This document shows, in pieces, positions 1-9,746 of a stretch of DNA of 64,000 bases. The notes under the pieces were generated by a model, which was not told the origin of the DNA, ran no database searches, and was given only the letters and a program-made list of their open reading frames with translations. The DNA is from Hygrocybe punicea. Its lineage: Eukaryota > Basidiomycota > Agaricomycetes > Agaricales > Hygrophoraceae. The position numbers and the translations under genes were made by a program. Positions within the stretch are counted from its first letter, which is position 1, and each line of letters begins with the position of its first letter. The DNA lies in contig OY744466.1 of the NCBI GenBank assembly GCA_963556145.1, forward strand, positions 5,084,001-5,148,000. Reading direction: 5' to 3'.

Positions 1-1042
1 AAAGCCAACTGGCAGTTGCCGATTTCCTAAATGGGGTCGAGTTGCTAAATACGGAACTATGCCTGGAACATTTTGAATATTCTGGCATGCACAATAATGC
101 ATATATAAACAAAGTAAGACTCTCCAGAGATACAAGTGTAGAATACCTAACTCCTAGATTAATTTGTGTATTTTATTGATCCTACATACAGAGATATTGA
201 CAATGTGTTGTATTCCTCTGCCAAAATTGGACCCTTAATCACTCAACTTTGCGAGTACAGATCTCAAAAATCCAAATTTAATTCTGGGGAGTACTAAGTA
301 GATGCTATATTATATTGAATATCAGTNNNNNNNNNNNNNNNNNNNNNNNNNNNNNNNNNNNNNNNNNNNNNNNNNNNNNNNNNNNNNNNNNNNNNNNNNN
401 NNNNNNNNNNNNNNNNNNNNNNNNNNNNNNNNNNNNNNNNNNNNNNNNNNNNNNNNNNNNNNNNNNNNNNNNNNNNNNNNNNNNNNNNNNNNNNNNNNNN
501 NNNNNNNNNNNNNNNNNNNNNNNNNNGGGATATGTGTTGTAGCCAAAATTTAACAAATCCACGACCTTGATACTTTGTATGGAAGGTGGCTGGCTGATCA
601 ACAGTAATGATTCGTGATTCAAGGTCGTGGATTTGTTACATTTTGGCTACAACACATATCCCGCACCACGAACAACCAGGCACTGATATTCAATATAATA
701 TAGCATCTACTTAGTACTCCCAGAATTAAATTTGGATTTTTGAGATCTGTACTCGCAAAGTTGAGTGATTAAGGGTCCAATTTTGGCAGAGGAATACAAC
801 ACATTGTCAATATCTCTGTATGTAGGATCAAATAAAATACACAAATTAATCTAGGAGTAGGTATTCTACACTTGTATCTCTGGAGAGTCTTACTTTGTTT
901 ATATATGCATTATTGTGCATGCCAGAATATTCAAAATGTTCCAGGCATAGTTCCGTATTCAGAATATTCAAAATGTTCCAGGCATAGTTCCGTATTTAGC
1001 AACTCGACCCCATTTAGGAAATCGGCAACTGCCAGTTGGCTT
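1..1042. repeat. Long inverted repeat with assembly gap
   Basis: Bases 1-326 reappear reversed and complemented at about 677-1042, with few differences. An inner pair (527-568 against 623-664) continues the same palindrome around a loop of about 54 bases. The right arm has an extra tandem copy of a 37-bp unit (923-959 and 960-996) that occurs once in the left arm. Confidence 0.9.
327..526. other. Assembly gap (200 N)
   Basis: Exactly 200 N bases sit inside the left arm of the palindrome. The intact right arm suggests that only about 19 bases are missing here, so the N length is probably a placeholder. Confidence 0.95.
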
Positions 1043-1630
1043 TCCTGCGCGAGTTGAAGCCTCGACTTGTCATTTTCAACGACACGAAACGGGTGCAGAA
1101 GAGCACCCAAGGTTCTATTTTTTTTTCAATCTTTTTTTTTTTTTGCTAAGTGATGTTACATTTTGTGTAGTTACCCCGCGCCAAACGCAGGCGAACGCGA
1201 ACACCCACCAACCTACCCAACCCAGACAAGAACGCCACAGCCACCTGAGAAAACCCAACGGGTGCGGACAACAACGGTCCTGGTGAGGATAGCGGAAACA
1301 GGCCCGCGACGCCGGGGAAGGCGCCAGACGGCAACGACGAGGACACGCCAGACGGCAACGACGAGGACACAGACGGCCCGCCAGGGGACGATGAGGACGG
1401 AGACAGCCAGCCACGGGACGACAGGACAACGGAGACAACAACAACCAGCCAGGGGACGACGGCGAAGGGAACGACGAGGGATTACGACGATGGGACGACG
1501 ATGAGAATGGGGGACAACAACAACAACAACAACAACGGGGACGAAGACGAAGACGAAGATGAAGATGAAGACGAGGACGGAGACAGGGACAGGGACGACG
1601 ACGGAGATGTAGATGACGAGGACGACGGAG
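997..1630 (+). pseudogene. Degenerate foldback low-complexity gene (element A)
   Basis: The first exon (to about 1112) encodes a decayed version of the conserved start seen elsewhere, with the residues NSTPFRKSATASWLSCAS followed by a TGA. An intron with a poly-T stretch ends at GTGTAG (about 1170). A second exon rich in Arg/Thr, then Asp/Glu/Asn, runs to 1630 and stops at the donor GTATGTACAT, which is present in every arm of this family. A stop in exon 1 and frame slippage make it non-functional as read. Compare the intact-looking copy at 37582-38114. Confidence 0.55.
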
Positions 1631-1639
1631 GTATGTACA

Positions 1640-2130
1640 TGCCACCCCCCCCTCTCTCTCCTCCTCTCCCTCCCCCTGCTGCCCGTCCCTCTCCCACTCC
1701 CTTCTCCCACTCCTTCTCCCACTCCTTCTCCCACTCTCACCCCCCCTCCCACCACCTCCCACCTCCCACTCCTTTCTCTCACCCTGCCTCCCTCCTCTCA
1801 CCACCCCCAGCCTCTGCCTCCTCCCACCACCACCAGCCATATTTAATTATTTAATTATGTATTTGGATAAAATAATCATTTAATTTATTTTGTCATTCTA
1901 AGCAATATTGAGGTATTGTTATTCATATGAGGTATGTATTTATTTACAATTGAGTAATATTAAACAAAGAAAGCACAATATTCCAAGTGGGGTAAGTTCT
2001 GATTTTGGCATATAAACACCTCCTGTAATGGCTGATGGTAAAACTGAGATATTTTGCATTTTCAAAAGAATAAATTTGTAATTTTGCTATTCTGTGTACT
2101 TTTAATAACTGCATTTCAAATTATATTACA
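1640..2130. repeat. CT-rich then AT-rich subterminal blocks
   Basis: A pyrimidine-rich stretch (about 1640-1830) is followed by an AT-rich stretch with no coding signal. The same two blocks in the same order occur in the arms of the other foldback elements. Confidence 0.7.
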
Positions 2131-2149
2131 ATGCCCCTGGCAACTGCCA

Positions 2150-2930
2150 AAAGAAACTGACCATCCAGTGGCTACTGCTCTGAGTTAAACTGGGGGTCCA
2201 GCAACTGCTGCACCTGGTTAAACTGGAGGTACAGTAGCTGCCGCTCTGAGTTAAACTGGAGGTGCAGCAAGTGCTGCACCTGGTTATACTGACCATCCAG
2301 TAGCTAGTGCTGCACCTGGTTAAACTGGAGGTACAGCAAGTGCTGCACCTGGTTAAACTGAGGGTACAGCAAGTGCTGCACCTGGTTAAACCGGAGGTAC
2401 AGTAGCTGCTGCTCCGAGTTAAACTGGAGGTGCAGCAAGTGCTGCACCTGGTTAAACTGACCATCCAGTAGCTAGTGCTCCAAGTTAAACTGATGGTACA
2501 GCAAATGCTGCACACGGTTAAACTGGAGGTCCAGCAACTGCTGCACCTGGTTAAACTGACCATCCAGCAGGTACTGCTATGAGTTAAACTCGATGTCCAG
2601 CAAGTGCTGTATCTGGTTAAACTGAGCAATCAGTAGCAACTGCTCTGAGTTAAACTAGACATCCAGCAAGTACTGCTTTCAGTTTAACTGCCAGTGCAGT
2701 AAATAGTGTGCACAGTTAAACTAAGCTCACAGTAACAACTGGGTTGGGTTTAACTGAGCTATACAGTGAACTGAAGGCCTTAGCACTCCTGCCTCAAGTT
2801 TAACTGAACCTACCACTAATTGCTATGCCGAGTTTAACTGTATCACAGCAGGCACTGTCTGGGAGTTTAACTTAAGCCCCAGCTACTAGTGCAGATAGTA
2901 CACCTAACTTTCATACCTTAACTGGGGTTG
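2150..2930. repeat. 33-bp subterminal tandem repeat array
   Basis: Imperfect units of about 33 bp contain the theme GCAGCAAGTGCTGCACCTGG followed by TTAAACTG. Units closest to the element end are more diverged. The open frame through the array follows from the period being a multiple of three, and I do not take it as coding. Confidence 0.85.
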
Positions 2931-2957
2931 AGTTAACTAAAACCACAGGGACCACTG

Positions 2958-4189
2958 CACGCTTATACCATTCACCCTATTCCATTCCGATTCCGTTCCA
3001 GTTCCAGGGAAGTCTTTATGTGACATGTTTCACTTATTTCAAACATTATAGCTCCTATCCTCTAGATATTTTGGAAATTGCTTCACATGGTGCTATACCC
3101 TTTGTTTCAGTTCCATTTCATCCCTTGCACCATAGTTCTGTTGTAGAGACATATATATCTCTGGGTACGTATTCACTCATTTTACCATATTCCCTATTTG
3201 TTCTATTATTTGTATGTAGTGGCTGTTGTAAAAAGAAGATTTTGGGTTTTGATCCCACTGACAGGACTCGAAAAACAACAAATCCGTGCCTACCCAGGCT
3301 GCGTTCACCACATCTGGAGCCCACCGCAAGGACTGTCAACCTCTTCTTCAATTTTCCATCCTTTGACTTTGTCATTTTTGGCACCTCTCTCCCTTTTGGC
3401 AGCAACAGCGCCCCATATTCTGCAGCATTTCAAGCACCTCCAGTCTCCCACCAGGTCTTAGTCTCATTCCTGATGTTCTCAACGCCTCCGTATGGTTATT
3501 TCGTACCCATTGCACCTCCTGGGCTGCAGAACTCGGCCTTTTGGCCTTTTTGTCACGCTGTCACAGCCATGTCACATGGTCTTCAATACACCCCCCCCTT
3601 CGCTTTTCCCATTTATTTCACTAGTTCCCCCACCCACACTCACTCTAACACATCCAACAGACCAGGAAGTTGACGCCCCACCAATTCCGGTCGAAAAACT
3701 GCACCCGGAAAGCCCCAACACGACCGCAACGAGCCCATCCAACAGGGAACACCTCATGCGCGTCCGACGCGTAACGGATGATTCGTAGATGAAGGAAAAC
3801 AGGCCCAATGCAACGGATATTGCATGTACAGTCCCAGGTACGCCTGTCCCCGTCGTTCCCGTGGTTGCTGTGCAGGAAAACGCGTCCGCGTGCACCAACA
3901 TGAGGGTAGGATGCGTATTGATGTGTCCACCTCCGTTTCCATCTCGTTTCGCCCGCCGTTTGCACCTACACCCTCGCCGTCGTCCCCAGTGGTGATCCGT
4001 GATGCGCCCCCGCCATTTGACCCCAAGCCGTCACCAGGAAAATGCGTCTGCACCCTCCAACGCGAGGATGACACACGTATCGACACCTCCGCCCCGTTTC
4101 TGTCTCGACTTGCCCGCAGACCCCCTCTGCACGCTCTCCGTCATCCCTGGCAGCAAGTATCGGCATGCCACTACCATTTGAGCCAGTGC
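2958..4189 (+). mobile_element. LTR-retrotransposon remnant, upstream piece
   Basis: A CA-terminated boundary at 3312 is followed by TC and a primer-binding-site-like sequence at 3315-3332 (TGGAGCCCACCGCAAGGA), one base from the PBS at 61837-61854. The following region (to 4189) is Pro/Ser/Arg-rich in translation and lacks pol. A stretch near 3690-3720 resembles 62250-62280 downstream of the other LTR. It is interrupted at 4190 by the gypsy element and resumes at 30494. I infer a pol-less (LARD-like) LTR element; the LTR start was not located. Confidence 0.5.
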
Positions 4190-4973
4190 TGTAGAGGGTC
4201 CTCGACCCTCTGAGGCCGTAACATCGATATCTCGCGAATCCACTCGAACCCGACGTCTCTAACAATCTACACTCGAACCCGACGCAACCTGACGCAACCC
4301 GATGCATACCGACTAGCACGGCCGCTCACGTACCTGGTCGGTCCATCTCCTAAACTCACGGAACTTCAAATATCAAAGATAGATCTCATCGGACTGGGAT
4401 CCCAACATCAGACTTGCCTTATTCGCGCCTAGCGTCTCCCTTATGGAGATACAGTAAAGTATATTACATCTTTTACGGTTTTTTATATCTTCCACCCATT
4501 TTCCCTGTCATTGTCGCCTCGCAACCCTCTTCCTACTTGTCCATTTTTATTCTCCTTTGTTTTCTCTCATCGGCCGAGGACTCTCGTCCAAATCTAGGTA
4601 CAGAAATTTGTAGTATAAAAACAGTGCCCAAGCGCCGTCTCATAATAAGAAACCAGTTCCCCCGTTTCCTCTCTCTGAGAATTAGTCTCTCAGTAAAATC
4701 CATCGCACACATTGCTCGTCGGATTCCTCGACGCTCTCCCCATCATTCTACCACCTTTATCTCTACGTCCCTCGTCACCCGACACCCGACCTGCCGTACC
4801 CGACATCATCGGCTTTGACCGGTCTCGATAGATTTCAGTAGTTTACTCGGCGGCTTCTTACCATTTATATCCTATCATTTTACTGAAGCTTGTTAGACTA
4901 TTCCTAGTCACTTCTACGCTGACACCACAGGTTAGGATCTTTATTCCGCAGCCACCCCGACCTCGCCTTTACA
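4190..4973 (+). repeat. 5' LTR of gypsy element
   Basis: It begins TGTAGAGGGTCC and ends CCTTTACA. It differs from the 3' LTR at about 20 positions, all transitions and mostly in CpG context. Both LTRs are 784 bp with no indels that I can see. Confidence 0.93.
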
Positions 4974-4975
4974 TC

Positions 4976-4993
4976 TGGAGCCCACTGCGAGGA
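4976..4993 (+). promoter_or_regulatory. Primer binding site
   Basis: TGGAGCCCACTGCGAGGA lies two bases after the 5' LTR, the usual place for the tRNA primer site. Near-identical copies sit after two other LTR ends at 3315 and 61837, so the primer tRNA 3' end would read about TCCTCGCGGTGGGCTCCA. Confidence 0.85.
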
Positions 4994-5009
4994 ATAGTCT
5001 AGCACCACC

Positions 5010-5706
5010 ATAGCTTCCTCTTCCCGTATCCCTCCCTCTGACCGTCGTCTTCGAGATCTTCCTCGAAGAACTCTTCAACAAGAACTCTCTTTAGCCGCCT
5101 TCGACCCGACAATCGACAACGACTTCTTCCAGCTAGTACCCAACCACCTTGCTCGACATAACAATCTCCCACTCGTCTCAGGGTCAAACACCCCCCTATA
5201 TCTTTCATCCGACAGTCTCGAATCGGTCGATATACCGATTGTTACAATAACACCCGACTCATCCGATCTCAGTTTGACACCCACATCGCCTACGTCCCCG
5301 ACTTCGACCTCATTAGAACCCCCATCCACGTCTTCGCTCTCGACATCGAAAAATCCGTCATCGTCATCATCCCCGTCATCGTCTTCGCCTACGCCATCAT
5401 CGTCCCCATCTTCGTCTTTGCCTATGCCGTCATCGTCCATGTTACCCGACCCGCTCATCATACACCCGACAACCGCTTCATCGACATCTCAGCTCCTTCC
5501 ACCCACAATGACCTCGACCGCTGGATCCTCGACCGCTACCGTTCCCCATGTTACTCCTCAACAGATGCCCGCTTGCGGTCACTCCACGGCCCCGACCTTC
5601 GATGGGAACCCCCTGAATTTAAACCGCTTCTTCGAAGAAGTCGAGATACTTGCTGCCGATGCCGCTCTCGACGACGCAGGATGCATCAAGCATAGTCTGC
5701 GCTACG
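5010..5706 (+). pseudogene. Gypsy gag, N-terminal part
   Basis: The open frame begins at an ATA in an ACCACCATAGCT context, probably the original ATG altered by a G-to-A transition. It runs through a Ser/Thr/Pro-rich low-complexity region (about residues 90-165) into a Gag-like capsid start (APTFDGNPLNLNRFFEEVE). Near 5705 an inserted TIR element interrupts it. The frame resumes at about 7692 with SLSDYELWASL, and the same frame is used on both sides, so the two halves belong to one gag. Gag would form the particle and bind RNA. Confidence 0.75.
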
Positions 5707-5895
5707 CCATCAGGAAAAACACTTTGGCTCTCACGTTATCCTGGGAATGTTGCATTTTCCCAGGGTGTCACAGGAGTGTCTGAGAGTGTCTGAGGTGTCT
5801 GAGAGTGCTGCAGACTACCTCAGAGTCCCATAGAGTCCCATAGAGTTTACATGTTAGAGAATACGTTCTGAACACTGCACCTGTACCCACAGTAC

Positions 5896-6960
5896 TAGTG
5901 TTGCCGAAGTTCAATTCGGTCCGGTTCCGCCTTTTTGGCAGAACCGCGAACTGAACTTCGGGTCTGGTTTGGCGCAGGGCCAAACCCAGACCCAGACTGC
6001 ATTGAACCGTCTCTCCGCGTTCGGTCTGGGTTCAGACACGTCTGAACCCAGGACCGAGGTGGGCTCACCCCCTCATAGCTCTGTTCTCCTCGCGAATGGC
6101 AGGCATGTATCAATTGATACGGCGCTGCACTTCGCGAGGTAGTTGGGCTGTGGGGGAGCCGTCCAGCGCTGCTGCTGCTGCTGCTGCTGCTGCTGCAACT
6201 GCTGCTGCTGCTGCTGCTGCCGCTGCCGCTGCTGTGGCCATTGCTGCCGTGGCCGTTGCTGCTGCTGCTGCTGCTGCCGCTGCTGTGGCCGTTGCTGCCG
6301 TGGCCGTTGCTGCTGCAACTGCTGCTGCTGCTGCTGCCGCTGCCGTGGCCATTGCTGCCATGGCCATTGCTGCTGCAACTGCTGCTGCTGCTGCCGCCGT
6401 CGTTGCTGCTGCTGCCGGCGCTGCTGCTGGCCGTTGCCGTTGCCGTTGCCGCTGCTGGTGGTGATGGTGGTGGTGATGTTGCAGCTGTCCACGGCGTGGG
6501 TGGTGTTGCTGCCACGGCTGCTGCCAGCATTGCTGCTGTTGCCGGCGTTGCTGCTGTTGCCGGTGTTGCTGCTGTTGCCGGCGTGCTATTTCCGGCGCTG
6601 CTGCTGTTGGCGCTGCTGCTGGCCGTTGCCGTCATCATTGTTGCCATTGCCGTTGCCATTGCTGGTGGTGGTGGTGGTGGTGGGGTTGCGGCTGTCCCGC
6701 ATCCATTGCCATTGCGTTGGCGTTGGATTGCGTTGGCGTTGGCGTGGGCTCGCGATGTGGTCGCGGTCGAGTTTCCTGTAACAGATAGTAAAGTTAAGAT
6801 AAATGATGAGACTTACCACAGTGTGTCCATAAACGCGACATGATGTCGCGTTCATTGGCCTTGCATTGTTGTTGTTGGTGAAGAAACCTCGAATCGTGTA
6901 ATGATCACATGATACGCGATTTCAGACATGAAAAAATATATTTTAGTATCTACATAGCTA
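5896..6960 (+). mobile_element. hAT-like MITE, left end and body (right end lost)
   Basis: It starts TAGTGTTGCCGAAGTTC, identical to the start of the complete copy at 34543. The first 260 bases or so match that copy closely, followed by the same GCT/GCC microsatellite body. The expected right end (ACGGCAACACTA) is not found, so the copy is truncated. The right limit is an estimate. Confidence 0.7.
6165..6680. repeat. GCT/GCC triplet microsatellite
   Basis: Imperfect GCT/GCC/GTT triplets give long open frames on both strands (poly-Ala, poly-Leu, poly-Gln, poly-Cys). None has other coding character. It matches the interior of the complete hAT-like element at 34815-35330. Confidence 0.9.
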
Positions 6961-7691
6961 AATAGAGATTGTGGTTTGCAGTTTGAACTGGGGTTGGATC
7001 AGTTCCATTTGGCATTACTAACCTGGGGACTCTGACCCTTTGAAAACTGTTTCCTAAAAAGTTGTCAATTTTATGGCAATAAAATGATTGCCTTTTTTGG
7101 ACACCTGACCGCTACATTGGCAATGTTTGGCATGCATTTCTATCAAACACAGACAAATGGTCTGTGCACATCTTCAAACACTATATAACTCACATGCTTT
7201 GCTTACTCCCCAGCTCACTTAACTTAACGGTGCTTTGTAAGTCAACGTGTATTGTCATTGATACTTAATTAATAATAATTTCAGGATAAAGTATTATTTA
7301 ATAATTGATAGTTAATATTTATTTATATATTAAATACAACTGAAATTACAATTAGAATTATATTATTCACATTTTTAATGTTACTCAGCATTTTGAACTT
7401 CTTCTGACTTTGTGAATGAACATCTCAATTACAGATAACAGAAGCATGCACTACAGAACAGCATTATTTCAATAACATATACTTCCGAGAGCTCTCAAGA
7501 CTTCTTTGTGATGGTCTGAGGACCTTCCTCAGAGTGACTCAGAGTGTCCCAGAGCGCTCTCAGTGCAGAATAGTCAGCCACTGTGCTTTCAGACCATCCC
7601 AGGTCACTCTGAGAGCTCTGGTGCTCTGAGCACTCTGAGACACTCTGAGACACTCTGAGAGTGTCTCAGAGCTATAGTGTTTTTCCTGATG

Positions 7692-9743
7692 GCGTCGCTT
7701 AGTGACTACGAGCTTTGGGCGAGTTTACCTAGTGCGACCGGCGTCGATTATGCCGCATTCAAAAGGAGCGTACTCGTGCTATACCGGGGCACGGAAGACA
7801 ATCACCGGTACACTATGGCGGATCTCGACCATCTTACGCACACCCAAACCACTTACAGTATCCGTACCCACGCTGAACTTGGCGAATATTACCGCGAGTT
7901 CATCCGGATCTCAGGGTTTCTTCTAGACAAGGGTCGGATCTCTCCCCGAGAACGCAACATCGCGTACAAAAACGGCTTCCATGTCGAGCTTAAAAAGGAC
8001 ATCAAAACCCGTCTGCAGTACCAAAAGCCGAACCATTTCCATAGCGACCCTTACGACTTTCAGGACTTCCACAACTGCGCCCACTTCCTGCTGGCCAGAA
8101 CCGCGGCCAAACCGTCCACCGTCTCTTGTCTATCGTCAACGTCACCTGCCGCCATCCGGTACTCGACTCCAATAGAACCCGCCACCCGCTACCCGCCACC
8201 CACTCGCTATGACCCGGTCATTCCTAAAGCGGAACCGGTCGAACCTAATGTATCCGACCTATTTCGTCTCGTTTCGCAACAACTCGCCGTCCTCACGCAA
8301 GCCCTCACCGAACGTAATAACCCCCCAAAGCCATGTGCAAATAGGGCTGAGCCGACCACTGCAGGACAGGGTTTCACCAATTTCAACTGCCTCTTTTGCG
8401 ACGACCTGTTCCATCGTATACGCAATTGTCCCATCTGCGAGCAGTACACTCGAGACGGAATATGCCGCAAGAACGAGCACAGCCACATCGTGTTGCCTAA
8501 CGGAATGTATCTTCCAAAGGCTATCGTCGGCAAAAATATGAAGGATTGCTTCGACGCGTGGCATGCACAGAACCCTGGCAACCGCGCTTCCCCTGCCCGC
8601 AACCCCACAGAACCATTCCAACGCAACCTGCCGCCTCATGTCAAAACTAACTTCATCTCCGCCGTTGAAGTACCCACTTACGAACCTGAGGTCACCACCG
8701 AGTACGCCGACATCTTTCAGTCCACGACGTCTGACATCGACAACGACAACGAACAAATCAAGGTTCTGGAAGCCAAAGTGCAGTGGCTTCGTAAACGGGT
8801 TAGATTTGATGGCATAGAGATCCCCTCTAAAGCGAAAGGAAAGTCCAGAGAGTCGTACCCTAACCCGCCCGCCACCTCTACATCCGTACCCGTCATGAAA
8901 CCGGCTGAGAAAACGTCTACCAGACCTGTCAATGAGCACCCGATCACCATCATTCCACCTTCGAATACGTGGCCGACCGAGCTGACTGCCTTCATGCCGC
9001 ACACTCCCCAGAACCTTCCCACGTCGCACCCCCAATATCACTACCAGGCCCCCATCGAAGATCCCGGTATCGCCAAATCCGTCATCGACCGCGCGCTTGA
9101 TTCTCAAGTCTGCATTTCGCAACGAGAACTTTTAGCCATGTCGTCCGATGCCCGCCATCACATGAAGGATCTCACCACTTCGAAAAAGGTCACCGCCGAG
9201 AGTAACAACGTCGAGGTCTTCCATTTTCACGCACCCGAAATCCCCACTCGCACCTGTCAACACTGTCAGGAAAACGTCCCACTCGTCGTCGGCCGGGACT
9301 CAGTCCCTCTTCGTGCGGTCTACCCGCTCATCAACGGCAAGTTCGTATTCGAGTGCATCCTCGACAACGGCTCTATGATCATCGGCATGCGACCCGACAT
9401 CTGGGAAAAACTCGGTTACGGCCTCCAAAATATGAAGATGCGGATGCAGTCGGCAAATAAAAGCGACAACAACACCCTCGGCCGGATCGCCAACCCAAAA
9501 TTCACTTTTGGCGACGTCGATCTTTTCCTCCAAGTCCAAGTCGTCGACGACGCCCCCTACAAGATCCTCATCGGCCGCCCGTTCTTCACGCTTTCCAAGG
9601 CCCTTACGAAGGATTATAAAAATGGAGAGCAACAAGTCACGATCACGGATCCAAACACTGGCGCCATCGTCACCTTGCCCACCATCGAGCACAACCAAAA
9701 GAACCAACGAGAACGGTCTGACACCGGAAAGCCGGATTTTTAA
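7692..9743 (+). pseudogene. Gypsy gag C-terminal part plus aspartic protease
   Basis: The frame continues gag after the insertion. A Cys/His cluster (CLFCDDLFHRIRNCPICEQY, then C and H) at about residue 235 looks like a degenerate zinc knuckle region. The C-terminal quarter holds a retropepsin-like domain, with active-site motif LDNGS (in FECILDNGSMIIGM) and the later motif ILIGRPFF. The frame ends at TAA 9741-9743, directly after a run of five T. Moving back one base there continues into pol. The protein would be cleaved from a Gag-Pol precursor inside particles. Confidence 0.85.
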
Positions 9744-9746
9744 AAG
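9732..9746 (+). promoter_or_regulatory. Putative -1 frameshift site, gag-pro to pol
   Basis: The gag-pro frame reads CCG GAT TTT TAA. A one-base backward slip on the T run gives GAT TTT TTA AAA and enters the pol frame, which is open upstream of the RT domain. This fits -1 frameshifting used by many LTR elements. A mutational frame change cannot be excluded from one copy. Confidence 0.6.

Larger units (their letters stand above)
1..2957. mobile_element. Foldback element A, right part
   Basis: This is the right portion of an element whose left end lies outside the window. From its centre outward it holds a long palindrome (1-1042), a degenerate low-complexity gene, a CT-rich block, an AT-rich block and a 33-bp tandem-repeat array. 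It ends at 2957 with ACCACTG. The reverse complement of that end starts CAGTGGTCCCTGTGGTTTTA and resembles the CAGTAGACCCAGTCGTTTTG ends of the two complete elements at 12616-21190 and 32138-40343. The order of blocks is the same in all three. The duplicated target site cannot be checked because one end is missing. Assignment to the family is by layout and end similarity. Confidence 0.75.
5705..7694. mobile_element. Non-autonomous TIR DNA element inside gag
   Basis: Both ends carry the same inverted 19-bp sequence CGCCATCAGGAAAAACACT (5705-5723 and 7676-7694), followed by a further GCTCT match. Inside each end are GAGAGTGTCT-type repeats in opposite orientation (about 5760-5830 and 7500-7670). 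No transposase is present. Exact ends and target duplication are ambiguous; a 2-bp GC would restore the gag frame. A hAT fragment is nested at 5896, and 6960-7500 is AT-rich with nothing recognisable. Confidence 0.7.

Noticed and set aside
302..622. Short open frames across the N gap
   Set aside because: They exist only because N codons read as unknown residues.
6110..6843. Long poly-Ala, poly-Leu, poly-Gln and poly-Cys frames on both strands
   Set aside because: These are translations of a GCT/GCC microsatellite inside a hAT-like MITE.
8207..9122. Minus-strand open frames opposite gag
   Set aside because: Shadow frames of a GC-rich gag; they show no domain, and gag on the plus strand has the protease motif.
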